Of a stretch of 64,000 nt of DNA, positions 20,616 through 31,988 are shown in pieces. The notes beneath the pieces were generated by a model. The model was not told where the DNA came from, did not search any database, and saw only the letters and a list, made by a program, of their open reading frames with translations. Position 1 is the stretch's first letter; each line of letters opens with the position of its first letter. This DNA comes from Xanthostigma xanthostigma (lineage: Eukaryota > Arthropoda > Insecta > Raphidioptera > Raphidiidae), in assembly GCA_963575645.1 (NCBI GenBank), contig OY754467.1, forward strand, positions 53,291,108-53,355,107, written 5' to 3'. A program made the translations under genes and the position numbers.

Positions 20616-21114
20616 AATTCATAACAAAAAATATTAATTTAATTAATTTATACAACGCATGTCAAAATATGACTTTTTTTTTCGCACCAAAACGCTAAGT
20701 CAAGTAGTGTAAGTAACCTATTTTATTGGCCTATCTACCAGCTGTTTATAAGAATTTAGTTTAATGTTCACAGTCTGCTGTTTTTGGACGTGTACGACTA
20801 CATATTTGAATGCATTAGGATGGTTTGTGTTTATGGATATTAAGGTCGTTATTCCATTAAAATTCTTAACGTGATTACATCTTAAAGCACTTGTGTTTTA
20901 TATAAATGATAGAACTTTATATGGTAATCGGTTACAAAGAAAGAGATCAATGAAATAAAAAAAAGATAAATTAATTTATTGTATTGTAAGCTTTTAATAT
21001 TATGCAATATAAAAATTATAACATAGTTTATTACTGTATCGAAAACATAAATGTGAAAAAAGGACCAAGTTCGATACAAGGAACAAGTGGGTTTGCCGAA
21101 AAAAAAGAAGTGAG
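20616..21114. other. Spacer between inverted Helitrons
   Basis: AT-rich with no ORF of note and no recognised repeat. Confidence 0.4.
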
Positions 21115-21381
21115 AACGCACGTTCATCTTAGTTTACCGAGATGAAGGTTGTGTCCAAACCTGATGATCGGAGTTGGAGTTGCCGTTCAAAAGTTTACAT
21201 TTTACAACATTTTTCATTGATACTCGGCTCCTATTGGTCGTAGCGTGATATTATAAAGCCTATAGCCTTCCTCGATAAATGGGTTATCCTACAAAAAAAA
21301 TGTTTTTCATTTCGAACCAGTAGTTCCTGAGATTAGCGCGTTCAACCAAACAAACTCTTCAGCTTTATATATTAGTATAGA
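21115..21381 (-). mobile_element. Helitron family 1, minus-strand partial copy
   Basis: On the minus strand it starts A|TCTATACTAATATATAAAGC at 21381 and runs through the same blocks as the copy at 20300, ending in TTTACCGAGATGAA-type sequence. Confidence 0.65.
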
Positions 21382-21774
21382 TGTGCTAATTATTATCAGG
21401 TACAAAGGGCCCCTAATGTAGAGTTTTTCAGGGCGTCGTTACACTTAAATCCGCCTCTGAAGCATATACAAAAAGTAATTAAAAATATGAATTATAAAGC
21501 TGTAAAAAATAGATTTCCGTTACTTTCACACATTGCCATTTTTACGTTTTTATTAATTAGTTCACAGTATTAAAGAAGATAGCAAAGGTCGTCTTGTGGT
21601 CGGATCTTTTTATTGCATCGTTATCTATATTTCTCATTTCGACGCCCCCTTTCGTTTTCTATTATGCACTGTAATAATATAATAATAAGAATTAATGCAT
21701 TTTAGATTCTACCGGAAGTTAATAACATCTTTTATTATTGTTAATCAAAAGCTGCACATGAAATAACTATAGCG

Positions 21775-21915
21775 GTCCCGCCCGGTTTCACCCGAGTACA
21801 AAAGAACGAATGGGGAAGGGAGCGACATGCGTACGCACATTCATCTTAATTTACCGAGATGAATGTTGTGTCCAAATTCGGAGTTACCGTTCAAAAGTTT
21901 TTGTCGATAAAAAGC
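21775..21915 (-). mobile_element. Helitron family 1, 3' fragment
   Basis: It contains the complement of the 3' part (GCGGTCCCGCCCGGTTTCAC to AAAAGTTTTTGTCGATAAAA), then is cut by repeat R2 at about 21937. Confidence 0.55.
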
Positions 21916-21936
21916 AGTATTTACACTTTTTTTTTC

Positions 21937-22240
21937 TTCGATGTAATTCCCTATGATTTCTCCGATGATAGGATTGGTTGATGTACTTGCATTCAATCTG
22001 AATAAAGTATCTCTGTTTCACAAACTTTGTCTTTTTCTATGACGTTAACATGGGCGTACCGAGCTTTTGGCATAGGAGAGAGCAAATTAGAAATTTCTTA
22101 AGCCGCGTCCCCCGTGCTTGTTTTGCCCTCCGGGATACGCCAGTGCTTACGGCGTCAAAAAAGACAGAAGTATATGTTTGCACCTTAATGGTTGGATTGC
22201 GATTTTATTCCTATGCTCAGTATAGAATAAAAGTATATGG
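21937..22240 (-). repeat. Repeat R2 copy b
   Basis: An inverse-orientation copy of 17003-17519 lacking the hAT insertion, so it shows the uninterrupted form (ATCGGAGAAATCATAGGG complement near 21955). It directly abuts the MITE at 22275. Confidence 0.6.
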
Positions 22241-22274
22241 CTATAACAATAATACACTGTATACAATATACATG

Positions 22275-22810
22275 TGTACTGTTGGATTTTTAAAAGAAGA
22301 CCGGTCTATGGAATGTAGTCCTATGACCTTATTGCAGAAGAGCGCACATGTATTTTATATTACATAATATTAGTAAAAGGTAATGATCCTGGAACCGCTT
22401 CTATGCAATAAGGGAGTCCAGTTGACCAAACGTTTAACAATTGTGTTATCGCGATAATTGTACTATTGCTATAGCCGTACGACTATACAGCGACACTTGC
22501 TAACAGTACAAAAAAATCATACACCAGACAGTACATAGGCGTGCGTCCACGGACTAAGTTGAGAGGTGTTGTCTGAATATCATCAAAATGGAAAGTAAAA
22601 AGGGAAAAACAGTTAGAAGTGGCGCTAGGGAGCTCATAGCGAATGTAATTAAAATGTGCGAGTTAGAGGCTCAAAATAATGCCTTAAAATTTAAAGCTAT
22701 ACATTGTTTGCATATCTTGCTATGCGCCGCCTATGAATTCCGATAATTTGGGAACACATCAGCGACTTCTTGCCCTTTCCCCACCGGTCTTCTTTCGACG
22801 ATTGCACAGT
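22275..22810 (+). mobile_element. MITE with transposase-start relic, copy 2
   Basis: About 535 bp with AAAAGAAGACCGGT near the left and ACCGGTCTTCTTTCG near the right. It is the inverted partner of 13925-14450. It carries a short ORF at 22588-22746. Confidence 0.65.
22588..22746 (+). pseudogene. 52-aa N-terminal relic of a DDE-type transposase
   Basis: An ATG-started frame of 52 codons begins MESKKGKTVRSGARELIANV and continues IKMCELEAQNNA. Lepidopteran Tc1/mariner-like transposases and related predicted proteins often begin with a K-G-K/R-x-x-S-x-A-R-E-[IL]-[IV]-x-[NK]-V helix. The frame then runs into unrelated codons and stops, so only the start of the DNA-binding domain survives. The other copy at 14.1 kb lost the ATG. 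The family assignment comes from remembered similarity only. Confidence 0.4.
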
Positions 22811-23206
22811 ATATTGTACAAGACATCTCGCATGCTACTAATTTAATAATTGTACATCATTTTTACATTGCATAGAACATATGTTGCGGCAGTTCATATA
22901 GAAAAAGAAGACCACAACAAGGTGAAAGTGTTTACATTATTATACGGAGTGATATTATTCAAATGTTATTATGGGAATCATAATTTTTCACAAAAGAATC
23001 CAGAATAATGACTGTTCAAACATATAAAACGAATTTTTTTTTGTTAAATTGAATTTTAGAACAATAAATGTTCATTTTCACCGGTACTAAAACATTAGAT
23101 GAGATCATAGATTAGATTTTTTCAAATATTGTAGTTTTACAGCTGTATCATATTTTACCGTGCCATTAATGGGAAGTTGGGAACACGAAAAGTCAATTGT
23201 TACGTA

Positions 23207-23402
23207 GCTTGAAAAGTAGTCTCGTGTAAAGCGAGCACATAACAGCAATCAAGAAAATCAGCGCTATAGAAAACTAGTATAGATAAAACGGGCCGTTGCA
23301 CACGAGGCTAGAAACGCTGCTAGATTTGCCTACAAGTTTTCTAGCGCTGGTTTTCTTGATTGCTGTTAAGTGCTCGCTTCACACGAGACTATTTTTCAAG
23401 CG
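23207..23402. repeat. Inverted repeat around TIR start
   Basis: A block of about 67 bp (GAAAAGTAGTCTCGTGTAAA... at 23210) recurs inverted at 23335-23402 with few changes, including GCAATCAAGAAAA and AGCGCTA. It overlaps the left end of the element at 23287. Confidence 0.6.
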
Positions 23403-23694
23403 TGTTTTGTGGATAGATCTGATGCGCGCGCAGTGACAGTTCGAATATAAACACAGAGCAAAACGTGTCTGTTGTGTCTGACTCTGAGCAGAATGACGCC
23501 ATCTTGGTTTGTGGGCCCACTGCTTCCTGATTGGTTCTTGTTCATACCTAGCAGCAGATCTAGCCCCTGTTCTAATTTTAAAACCTATCTTTTGAGCTAG
23601 CAGGCCAGCCCGCAGTGACGTCATTTCCAGCTTCGTACCCAGCCTACCGACCAGCAGAACTCCTAGCTGCGTTTCTAGCCTCGTGTGCAGCGTT
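23287..23694. mobile_element. Harbinger-like TIR element (GGGCCGTTGCACACG ends)
   Basis: The ends share CACACGAGGCTAGAAACGC and its complement GCGTTTCTAGCCTCGTGTG, about 25 bp. The GGGCCGTT start is common in Harbinger-type MITEs. The target duplication is not clear. No coding. Confidence 0.55.
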
Positions 23695-24186
23695 TATAAT
23701 ATCAGTATGGATTCAATATTAGAACTTTGCTTTGTTACCGTCAGAAATATTTAGTTTTTTTATGGTACATCGTAGTTTGACCGGAACTTGAGTCACTTGT
23801 GTTATTACATTTTACAAATGGTGGATACGGTAAAGCGCTTCCTCATTTCAATAATTAAAAGAAAGTAGGTACACTAGAGATAGATGTATGTGTTTATACA
23901 TCATTACGATATTGACGGTGTTTATTAAATAGTTATTTTTGCATACTGATCGATCAACATTATTTATATAACTTTTCCGAATTAATTATTTTTATGTACT
24001 GAAGATGAGCATTTCTTATGTCATGAATACTCATATCGCTTGTAATTAAAACATTACAGAAATTTAAAAACAAGTTTTCCGTTCATTTTTTTAAAACTAT
24101 ACATAAACAAAATGTAGATATAGATAGCGAAAAAATTGAAATACTTTCTTTTACGGAACAATTTTCAATTCATAAACGATTTTTAA

Positions 24187-24897
24187 GGAGGTTGAGCCGT
24201 TTTACGAAGATAATGAAAAAAATCTGAAATAAAGTTTTTTTAATAGATTTTTTTATGACAAAATTTTCTGTAAAAAATCCAAAATCATTAGGAGATTTAT
24301 AAAGTTAAAAATTAAAAAAAACTTTTACATACGTAGTCTTATGGAAAATGTGTCAACCTAGCATGCAAACGGTACATTTTAATTTTTTGCAAATAACCAA
24401 ATGATGTCAGCAGTTCCGAAAACTAACTATGTAAAGCATCGATGTCTTACGCATATTTTAATATTTTTTCCAATTTAATTAGGAGACTTTTAATCAATAA
24501 AAAAAATATTAAACCTTAGCACTTTTCGATTATGGACTTTTATTCTTGACAATTTTAACAATTTTAACTGAATTTTCAACTTTTAAATGATTTAATTTTA
24601 ATTTTTATTACTTCTTATTACTTTTTTTAATTATTTACTGCAAAAAATATGTAAAATACAGATATTTACATAAATTTATTTTTTCTAACCTAACTTTGTA
24701 CAAAAAATTCAAAAGTTAGTCCATTAAGTAAAATACTGAAATAATTAATTAATATTAAAAAAATTATTTATTTATGCCTTTATGACAATAATTTTTTGGT
24801 ATCATCGACTTATAACTTTTTGTAAAAATTTATTATGGAAAAATTCTCATTTAGAATTCGACTTACTTTTGATTGGGACTGTAACGCATCAACCTCC
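24187..24897. mobile_element. TTAA-flanked MITE (GGAGGTTGA ends), copy 1
   Basis: A 711-bp element with ends GGAGGTTGA...TCAACCTCC and TTAA on each side (24183-24186, 24898-24901). It is very AT-rich and has no ORF. The second copy at 42985-43639 is nested in an M2 element, and its insertion point confirms the boundaries. Confidence 0.7.
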
Positions 24898-25357
24898 TTA
24901 ATGTTTCGTGTAGGTCACTTCGTGAAGTGTGTAGGGCAAAACAAGCGCGGGGGTCCCGGCTTAAGAAATTTCTGATTTTAACTTGAATATTAGTCTGATA
25001 CCCGGATTCAAGAAACCTTAGGTCGAAAAAATTCTGACATGACGTGATTTATTGAAGGACTTGCTCACAACTTGATGCATTAAAAAAAAACAATTTTTAA
25101 AGTGTGTTCTTTGACAATATTGATCTTTAACATAAGTACAATGCAGTTAAAATAGCCGCAAAGTCAATACAAACCTGCTTAATGAATCAAACATTGCAAA
25201 AGATTATTCGATTTCAAGATTTTTATTGTTTATAAATATTTTGTTTAAGATGTGAATGTAAGAAATAAAAATCCATTGGCATAATGTTTACAGAAAAGTT
25301 TACGTGAAATTATAACCAGAAAAAACATTGAACTCATTGCATTTTTTAAAGAAAATA

Positions 25358-25681
25358 TATCTGCGTCTCTTTCTTCGATGCAATTCCCTATGATTTCTCC
25401 GATAATAGGATTGGTTGATGTACTTGCATTCAATCTGAATAAAGTACCTATCTCTGTTTCAAAAACTTTGTCTTTTTCTATGACGTTAACATGGGCGTAC
25501 TCAGCTTTTGGCCCAGGAGGGAGCAAATTAGAAATTTCTTAAGCCTGGTCCGCCGTGCTTGTTTTGCCCTCCTGGATACGCCAGTGCTTACGGCTTAAAA
25601 AAAGACAGAAGTATATGTTTGCACCCTGATGGTTCGATTGCGATTTTATTCCTATGCTCAGTATAGAATAAAAGTATATGA
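25358..25681 (-). repeat. Repeat R2 copy c, with open coding-like stretch
   Basis: On the minus strand the frame reads NVIEKDKVFETEI and NASTSTNPIIGEIIGN, then IEERDADIF. This is the most open of the three R2 copies. The composition looks protein-like, but I do not recognise the family, and the other copies are frameshifted. It is probably a piece of a transposon gene or a captured exon. Confidence 0.45.
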
Positions 25682-25689
25682 TCCCAATG

Positions 25690-26411
25690 CTGTTTTATAT
25701 ACCTTATCCACCCGTGATAGTACCTACTTCGAAAATAAAAAAAAATCTATGGGTATCATCAATAATAATATATCATAACTTTATTTACCACCGGTCTTAA
25801 ATGACCTTGACAATTGTCAGCAGAAAATTAATAAACTTTAATCGTTGCGTTATTCTCGACGTACGGTTACGCTGTCAGCACATTTAATAAATCAAAGTCA
25901 TGATGACCAAAATATACCGGATTTTAAATGAGGCATATCAAACATTTTAAGATGTGTTACGTACAAATAATGGTTATGTTATGTGTAGTGACTAGTGTTA
26001 CAAGTGTAACATGTTACGTGAAATAATATCATCTTCACACTTCGCAGCTCCGGTTACTACATCATTTCGTGGTTGGCTGCTTTACTACGCGCATTAAGAA
26101 TGTTCATAAACACACAACAGGGATGAGCATCATATTATTTTTTCGATTTTTTAAGTGAAATTTCTTATGCAGATTTTCTGCCGAAACCAATTAATCGGTC
26201 GGACAGTAATATAAACAGAAATCAGACATTTTCGTTATAGAGAAGAGTGGAAACCAGTCATCTAAGGTTCTCAACCCTCCCGGATTGCCCGGGAGACTCC
26301 GGAAATATTGTGTAATCTCCCGGGATGCAATAATTTCTCCGGTTTTTCTAAAATTACACGCATCCGTCGCTTTCTTTAGTAAACGCAGAGTTATCAACTT
26401 CGATTTTTCAT
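25690..26411. other. Unassigned DNA
   Basis: No gene or full repeat seen. A CTCCCGG-rich block at 26275-26340 contains local inversions. Confidence 0.35.
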
Positions 26412-26693
26412 GCGATGGGCGAACGAAGGAATTTTTAGGAACTTAGGATAAGGTAGGCAAATTTTGAGCATAGGAGTTTAGCAGGTAATCGGCCATGGCC
26501 TTGAATAAGCAACCATCTTGATATTTATCTGGAATTATTGAGGGAAACCAAACCTCAATAAGATTGCCGGTACAGGAATTACCGTTTCTCGGCGAGAGGC
26601 AGTGGGAAAAACTCCCAGCCACATCTGCCCCCGCTGGGATTCGAACCCGAATCTAGTGCTCTCACCGCTACGCCATCCCGCTCGGTTTTTTCT
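26412..26693 (-). mobile_element. tRNA-derived SINE, copy 2 (better preserved)
   Basis: Read on the minus strand it starts at about 26690 with a tRNA head: A-box-like GGCGTAGCGGTGAGAGC and B-box GGTTCGAATCC, then a non-tRNA body shared with 1664-1950. The anticodon arm is shortened, as is common in SINE heads. Confidence 0.7.
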
Positions 26694-26767
26694 GTGTACT
26701 ATTTATAAACAAATGGATAATTGCGAGAAAATCTTTGTTTTCTCAATAAAGGTTAGTCACCAACAGG

Positions 26768-27289
26768 CAGCGTTGCCAGTTTTTTTTTGCCAAGTCGGGA
26801 TTTTGGAACTCTTTGAGTGAAAACAGCGGGATTCTTTCGTCGAAAGCGGGACATAGTAAAAAAACGTATATAATCAGAAGTTTTAAAATATTTATATTTT
26901 CATTTGAATTAAAATTACGTTTACGTGACAATAGATAGCAAAAATAGCCATAGAAAATGTGTTTTAATAAAAATATAATATTTAAATCAGACTACCCTAT
27001 CGTTAAATAGTTGAGTCTTATTCGTCTTCAGAATAAAAAAAAAACAGAAATCAAAATTAAAAAAGTTTTATTCATTAGAAAAATATGGCGTTTCAAACAA
27101 TAGTCTGTGCAGTGAGTGTTACAAATTGCAACTTACAATAAGAGAATAATTATTTATAACAATTACTTATTCATGATATTTCTGTGAAGATTTAACTTCT
27201 TATAAAGTTATCCCCGAAAAGCGGGACTGAGCCTGTCCCGCGCGGGACATTTAATTTTCATTTAAAAATCGGGACGTCTGGCAACGCTG
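26768..27289. mobile_element. hAT MITE (CAGCGTTGCCAG ends), copy 1
   Basis: A 522-bp element with ends CAGCGTTGCCAG...CTGGCAACGCTG and an 8-bp duplication CCAACAGG (26760-26767, 27290-27297). It contains repeated GCGGGAC/GTCCCGC motifs near both ends. No transposase. Confidence 0.9.
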
Positions 27290-27630
27290 CCAACAGGTTA
27301 TATAAACCGTGAAACTGGCGCAACATCGAGCGAAGTGATTACAGTAATTTTGTTTTTATAGTGCATACTGAATAAAAGCATATGAAACTGGATTATATCT
27401 GTGAGAACAATAACAATGTCGTTAATAGCCGGCACTTTTTACTTACATCACGTCTGTGACACTATAGGAGCCAACAATGCGGTGCGGACACCGCGCCACA
27501 CCACGCGGTAGCGACGGCGGATGCGGTCACCTCGATTGTCTTCTGTTTTATAGAGAGGTGTTTGTTTATAGCGAAGCTGGTGCGATCTGCTTTCGAGGTT
27601 CATGCTTTACAGACCCAAAAAAAGTAAGTT
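27290..27630. other. Unassigned GC-richer stretch
   Basis: The segment around 27470-27540 (GGTGCGGACACCGCGCCACA) is unusually GC-rich for the window. No open frame with splice sites was found, and it may be a transposon end. Confidence 0.35.
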
Positions 27631-27775
27631 GAATTATAAATGGGAACTTTTACATAATAAATATTTACAAAAGGTTATAAGTCGATGATATCAATAAATT
27701 ATTGTCATAAAGGCATAAATAAATATTTTTTTTTAATATTAATTAATTATTTCAGTATATTACTTAATAGTCCGA
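27625..27775. mobile_element. Fragment of the GGAGGTTGA MITE
   Basis: It matches one end region of the element at 24187-24897 (TTATTGTCATAAAGGCATAA) but lacks the rest. Confidence 0.5.
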
Positions 27776-28124
27776 GGGGTGGTGTCAAAATTTATCAGTG
27801 ATTTATCTCCGATTCAAATGTAATTGATTGAAGAGTTTAACCATTACTCTGTTCGAAATCGAAAGTCAGTCAGCGCTCCCGCGGTGGGTGTGGGCGTGGG
27901 AGGCTGTGAAACTTGTCGGAAAATTATGAAAAAAAGTGATAAATCTGCTGATGAAAATTTGTTAGATTGTAAATAATTGATGATTAAACGTGAAAATACT
28001 CGTCAGTCACTTTCCCGACAGGGGAAACATCGTCAGCCATGAATGATTTCCTTTAAAAGAATATCAATTGCTCAGTGTTTGAATTTAAAATCGATATTTT
28101 CAGAACGAATAGTAGGAATAGAAT

Positions 28125-28470
28125 GTTTTTTTGGGGTTCAACCCTGCTTGATTGATTTGAGAAATGAAGTAGGTATGTCAAGGAAATTTTTAAAAAAATT
28201 ATTATTTTCTAGAATGTGTCCTCGGATAGGTGAAACGACTCTTGTAAAAGGTAGAAAATACTCGATTTAAATTTTCATTTTTTGGGGTTCAGCCCTGCTT
28301 GGTTGATTTGAGAAATCAACTATGTCAAGGAAATTTTTGAAAAACTTATTATTTTCTAGAGTGTGTCCCCGGATAGCTGAAACGACTCTTGTAAAAGGTA
28401 GAAAATACTCGATTTAAATTTTCATTTTTTGGGGTTCAGCCCTGCTTGGTTGATTTGAGAAATTAAGTAT
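28125..28470. repeat. Tandem repeat, ~150-bp unit, 2.3 copies
   Basis: TTGGGGTTCA recurs at 28131, 28282 and 28429 (periods 151 and 147). The units share CCCTGCTTG, AGGAAATTTTT and AACGACTCTTGTAAAAGGTA. Confidence 0.85.
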
Positions 28471-28764
28471 GTCTTAGACATTTTCAAAAAGCCTATTTTT
28501 CTCTGAGTTAAAGTGCTTTTTATGTTGCAAACATGACAAGCAGTTACTAAGAAAAGTTGTTTAGAATCAACATCTAGGCCCCTATACCAAATTTTAAAAT
28601 CCTCTGATTTTTCATTTTTTTCCCCCAACTTTGATTTTCGACATTTCTATGTTTATTTGTTTATTTCTCAAATCAGAAATATAAGAATATAAAAATTAAG
28701 TAGTAATTATTTTGTAGAAGAATTGAAGTCAATTTTTTTCAAAAACGAAATAGTGAAAAATTAC

Positions 28765-28862
28765 GAAGAAGATCCAAATACAGATCGAAACGTCAATTAA
28801 CTGGATTATAATTTTTGTTAATATATTGTCTGAAAAACTGGTCGACGCTTTTATTTATTGAA
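28765..28862 (+). mobile_element. Family A palindromic-unit fragment with hammerhead-like core
   Basis: It contains CGAAGAAGATCCAAATAC-AGATCGAAACGTC and the end block ATATTGTCTGAAAAACTGG. Only one arm is left. The stem of the hammerhead-like motif is weakened in this copy. Confidence 0.55.
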
Positions 28863-29679
28863 TAGTAATCAGACATCAATCAAAGATTTTAAAAATAAAT
28901 TATTGTTTAGGCAGTAACTAAAACCTTACATGATCATAAAAAAAATTATGAAGAACGTTAATAACAGCTGATTGATATATTAGAAAGTTAATGATTGGGA
29001 AAATGTTCAAGGAAAACTAATTTCATTTAATAATCAATTGCTTATTTAAAATTATACGGGCATCATGTCATGAAAAAAGTAAACACCCTCAGGATGTAAT
29101 TAAATACAAAACAATTGTCATGAAAGTAGATTGGAATTTTTATTTTTCTTTGACTGTCTTCGCATCACTAACTTTCTGACAAAAATATAGTATAGATCAT
29201 CATCAGTGTACGCCAAAGAAAAATTGTGAACGTGCGGAAATAATTTATATGTAAACTTAACAGCGTTGACTCTACTAGCTTTTAAGAAACGGATTGCATT
29301 CATTTTTTCTTCAATATAAGAAATTGTGACTGATATAATGTATTATAGTAGACCGATTTGTTACACGGTAATAATTTCTAAGAAACTGAATTGGAAGTAC
29401 TACCAATGTTGTGAAATATCCGCTATATTACATTTCTCTTTCTATTTACTCCATGACACTTGTCTTTGTCCGGATGCAAAAAAAAAAAAAACAATCAGTA
29501 AAATTAAGTGCAAATGGACAGATAGACAAGGTGTGGTCGCAGTCTACCGGTAATTAGTCATGATTGAAATTATCACTTATATTAAGCATATTATTACTAC
29601 CAGAAGTAGTATTATAGTGTTTGAATAGCGATCAAAGAGTAGGAATCTTTTATAAGAAACGACGCTTTGACCAAGTGTG

Positions 29680-29945
29680 TAGGCTTTCACGGCTGGTGCT
29701 GATCCAAATCTTCTTGTTTTCCGGGCTTGTATGCCGTGGTCCGTTGGTCAGATAGTAATGTAATGTAATGTAATAGTTTATTTGTATACTAAATATAGTT
29801 ACAAAAATAGTCAAATATATAAAATTTACAAAAATAAAATTTACAAGAAATCTTCAAAATTATATAGACACAAATCATTTAGCAACTTTTTTATTTGTCT
29901 TGTAATACCAATGGACCAAGGCATACAAGCCCGGAAACCAAGAAT
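29680..29945. repeat. Inverted repeat of ~37 bp, probable Penelope-like end
   Basis: TTCCGGGCTTGTATGCCGTG at about 29719 pairs with the inverted block near 29915 (AAGGCATACAAGCCCGGAAA). GGCTTTCACGGCTGG precedes the left arm. I recall such blocks near the ends of insect Penelope-like elements, but this rests on memory. TAATG repeats lie at 29755-29770. Confidence 0.4.
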
Positions 29946-30284
29946 GTTTGGACGCTTTGACCAGTTCTTTTGATATTTGAATTAAGAAGTTCTAAGGTGA
30001 AGACGGCGCTATAAGAAAGACAAAAACCACCAATTCTATTATTATTAAGGGGAATTATAAAACGGTCGAATAAAAAAAAAATTTGGTGACTGATGATGAG
30101 ATACTGTTTTAATAACTTGAGATATTAAAATAATAGTTGGGTGACTAAATTACTAAGTGAGCGACTAGAATGCCTTCAGTAATTTTGAAGCAGATATCTT
30201 CTTTTGTTTTTACTTTTTATTTTTTTTTTTTCACTTTGAGACTACAACTTAAAACTCACATTTTCATGAAGATTGAAAACCACC

Positions 30285-30517
30285 GCTTTTTTTGGTAAAG
30301 GGGTATGCGAATTGTCTCGCAGTGAAATGCGATGGGACAAAGGTGGAGTTTTTAAAAAAATAATTCCGGGGTGAACGACAAACGGGTATGCGAATTGTAA
30401 TTCCGAGGTGAACGATAAAGGGGTATGCGAATTGTCTCGCAGTGATACGGGAAGGGGCAAATGTGGAGTTTTTAAAAAAACAATTCCGGGGTGAACAATA
30501 ACGGGGTATGCGAATTA
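30285..30517. repeat. Degenerate tandem repeat (GGGGTATGCGAATTG)
   Basis: GGGTATGCGAATT occurs four times (about 30300, 30384, 30420, 30504), alternating with TGTCTCGCAGTGA and AATTCCGGGGTGAAC blocks. Confidence 0.75.
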
Positions 30518-30630
30518 AATAGTTAATTGTTTGAATAGAACTGCGTTTTCTAAAAAATGTATATTTAATTGACAGTCAATTAAATATATATTTTTTAGAA
30601 AACGCAGTTCTATTCAAACAATTAACTATT
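30518..30630. repeat. Near-perfect 113-bp hairpin
   Basis: The arms are about 55 bp (AATAGTTAATTGTTTGAATA ... with the exact complement on the right) with essentially no loop (GAC-A-GTC) and only one or two mismatches. This freshness suggests recent formation or selection. It could be cruciform or hairpin-RNA forming. Confidence 0.85.
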
Positions 30631-30794
30631 AACAAAATTCCGCTCAGAATAAATAAATCATTTGCCAAATTTTGAAAAAAAAGGACGTAACGTTGACACT
30701 CAAACAAATATAAGGTCGCTCAAATATTATGAAGTTTCCCATTTTGTATTTTAAGTAATTCAAATTGATGTTTGTAAGTTGTTGTTCTGTTGAT

Positions 30795-30960
30795 TACTCG
30801 TCACGCGCAGTCAGTCGCTCACTTAGTAATTTAGTCACCCAACTATTATTTTCTCGTCACGCGCAGTCAGTCGCTCACTTAGTAATACAGTACCTAACCC
30901 AAATTGATTATTTTTGTCACCCAAAATTGTAATTTACAGTCACTCGTTTAAATACTACCC
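30795..30960. repeat. Tandem CTCGTCACGCGCAGTCAG units
   Basis: CTCGTCACGCGCAGTCAGTC plus GCTCACTTAGTAAT occurs at about 30798 and 30853, with a looser inverted match near 30130-30170. Confidence 0.65.
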
Positions 30961-31372
30961 TATTATTAATAGCAGAGCTATAGCGCAATAGAGCATCTAT
31001 AGAGAGATCAGTAGTTGGTAGGCCAAGGATTAATTATTTTTCATTTCGTGAGTAGATAACCGAAGCACCGCTATATTTACATAATTTCTTTATTTTCTAA
31101 TCGTCTGGTTCATAAAACAATAGACTTGTATAGACACTGCATACTCAGTACCTCAAATAAGTAATGGAGATCTACGTTTATTGCATTTTTATGGTAAAAA
31201 ATGATTCATAATGTTTGCATAAGTGAAACCGAAATTATTACTATTCAACAGTTGTAAGTGCATTTGACCAGTTGTCATGTTAACTAACTTTCCTGTGTCA
31301 CGACTCACAGGGAATGAGATCATTATTGTTTTCAGAGCCGCGCCAACTCAGGGTGCAAATTTAAATAGCTTC

Positions 31373-31505
31373 TAATCTTTGATTAACGTCTGATTAGAAT
31401 TCTTCAATAAATAAAATTATCGACTAATTTTTCAGACAAATATATTAACAAAAAATAATAATACATTGACGTTTCGGTCCGGAATTGGATTTTCTTCAGA
31501 ACTGA
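31373..31505 (-). mobile_element. Family A palindromic-unit, single arm
   Basis: It starts at the same base as the complete copies (ATCTTTGATTAACGTCTG). On the minus strand it contains CTGAAGAAAATCC-loop-GGACCGAAACGTC, where the stem bases differ from copy A1. Confidence 0.55.
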
Positions 31506-31988
31506 TCTAAAATATATAAAAATAATTAATAGGTAATTAGTTTTTTAACTTAATTGTTTTATTTATTTTATTTTGAAAAGAACTCTTCAAATAAATAAAA
31601 TATATAATTTTATTTATTTGAATACTTAAGTTCTGTTTACTACCAAAAGCTAATATTTATTTCCAATTGTTATTATTCCAAAGTACTCGTGGGATTTTGA
31701 TAGAAATTTATTAAAGTGCCGACTTTATTATTACGTAAATAGGTTTTGAAATGCGTCAGTTGCGATCAACCAATGATATAATGATAATATGTACAATATT
31801 CTACAATAAATTGTCTTACGTATGTAAATGTTGTTATATTGTGATCAGAGACCTACGCTGGTCATTTTGTGGTTCGCGTTGGCGACTTCGCTGCAAGAGA
31901 TTTGTGCAAAACATGAGCGTCTCATCAAGGAAATTATTGCGCGAAATTATACGCGACGATTTTGCTGCGAGAGAATGATTTTGTGCAT

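Noticed and set aside
22050..22367. 105-codon plus-strand frame
   Set aside because: It spans the R2/MITE junction, so it is a chance frame across two repeats.
28031..28270. Tandem repeats as a CRISPR-like array
   Set aside because: Units are ~150 bp without short spacers, and the genome is eukaryotic.
29118..29553. Open frames on both strands around 29.1-29.5 kb
   Set aside because: No domain, splice site or repeat support.
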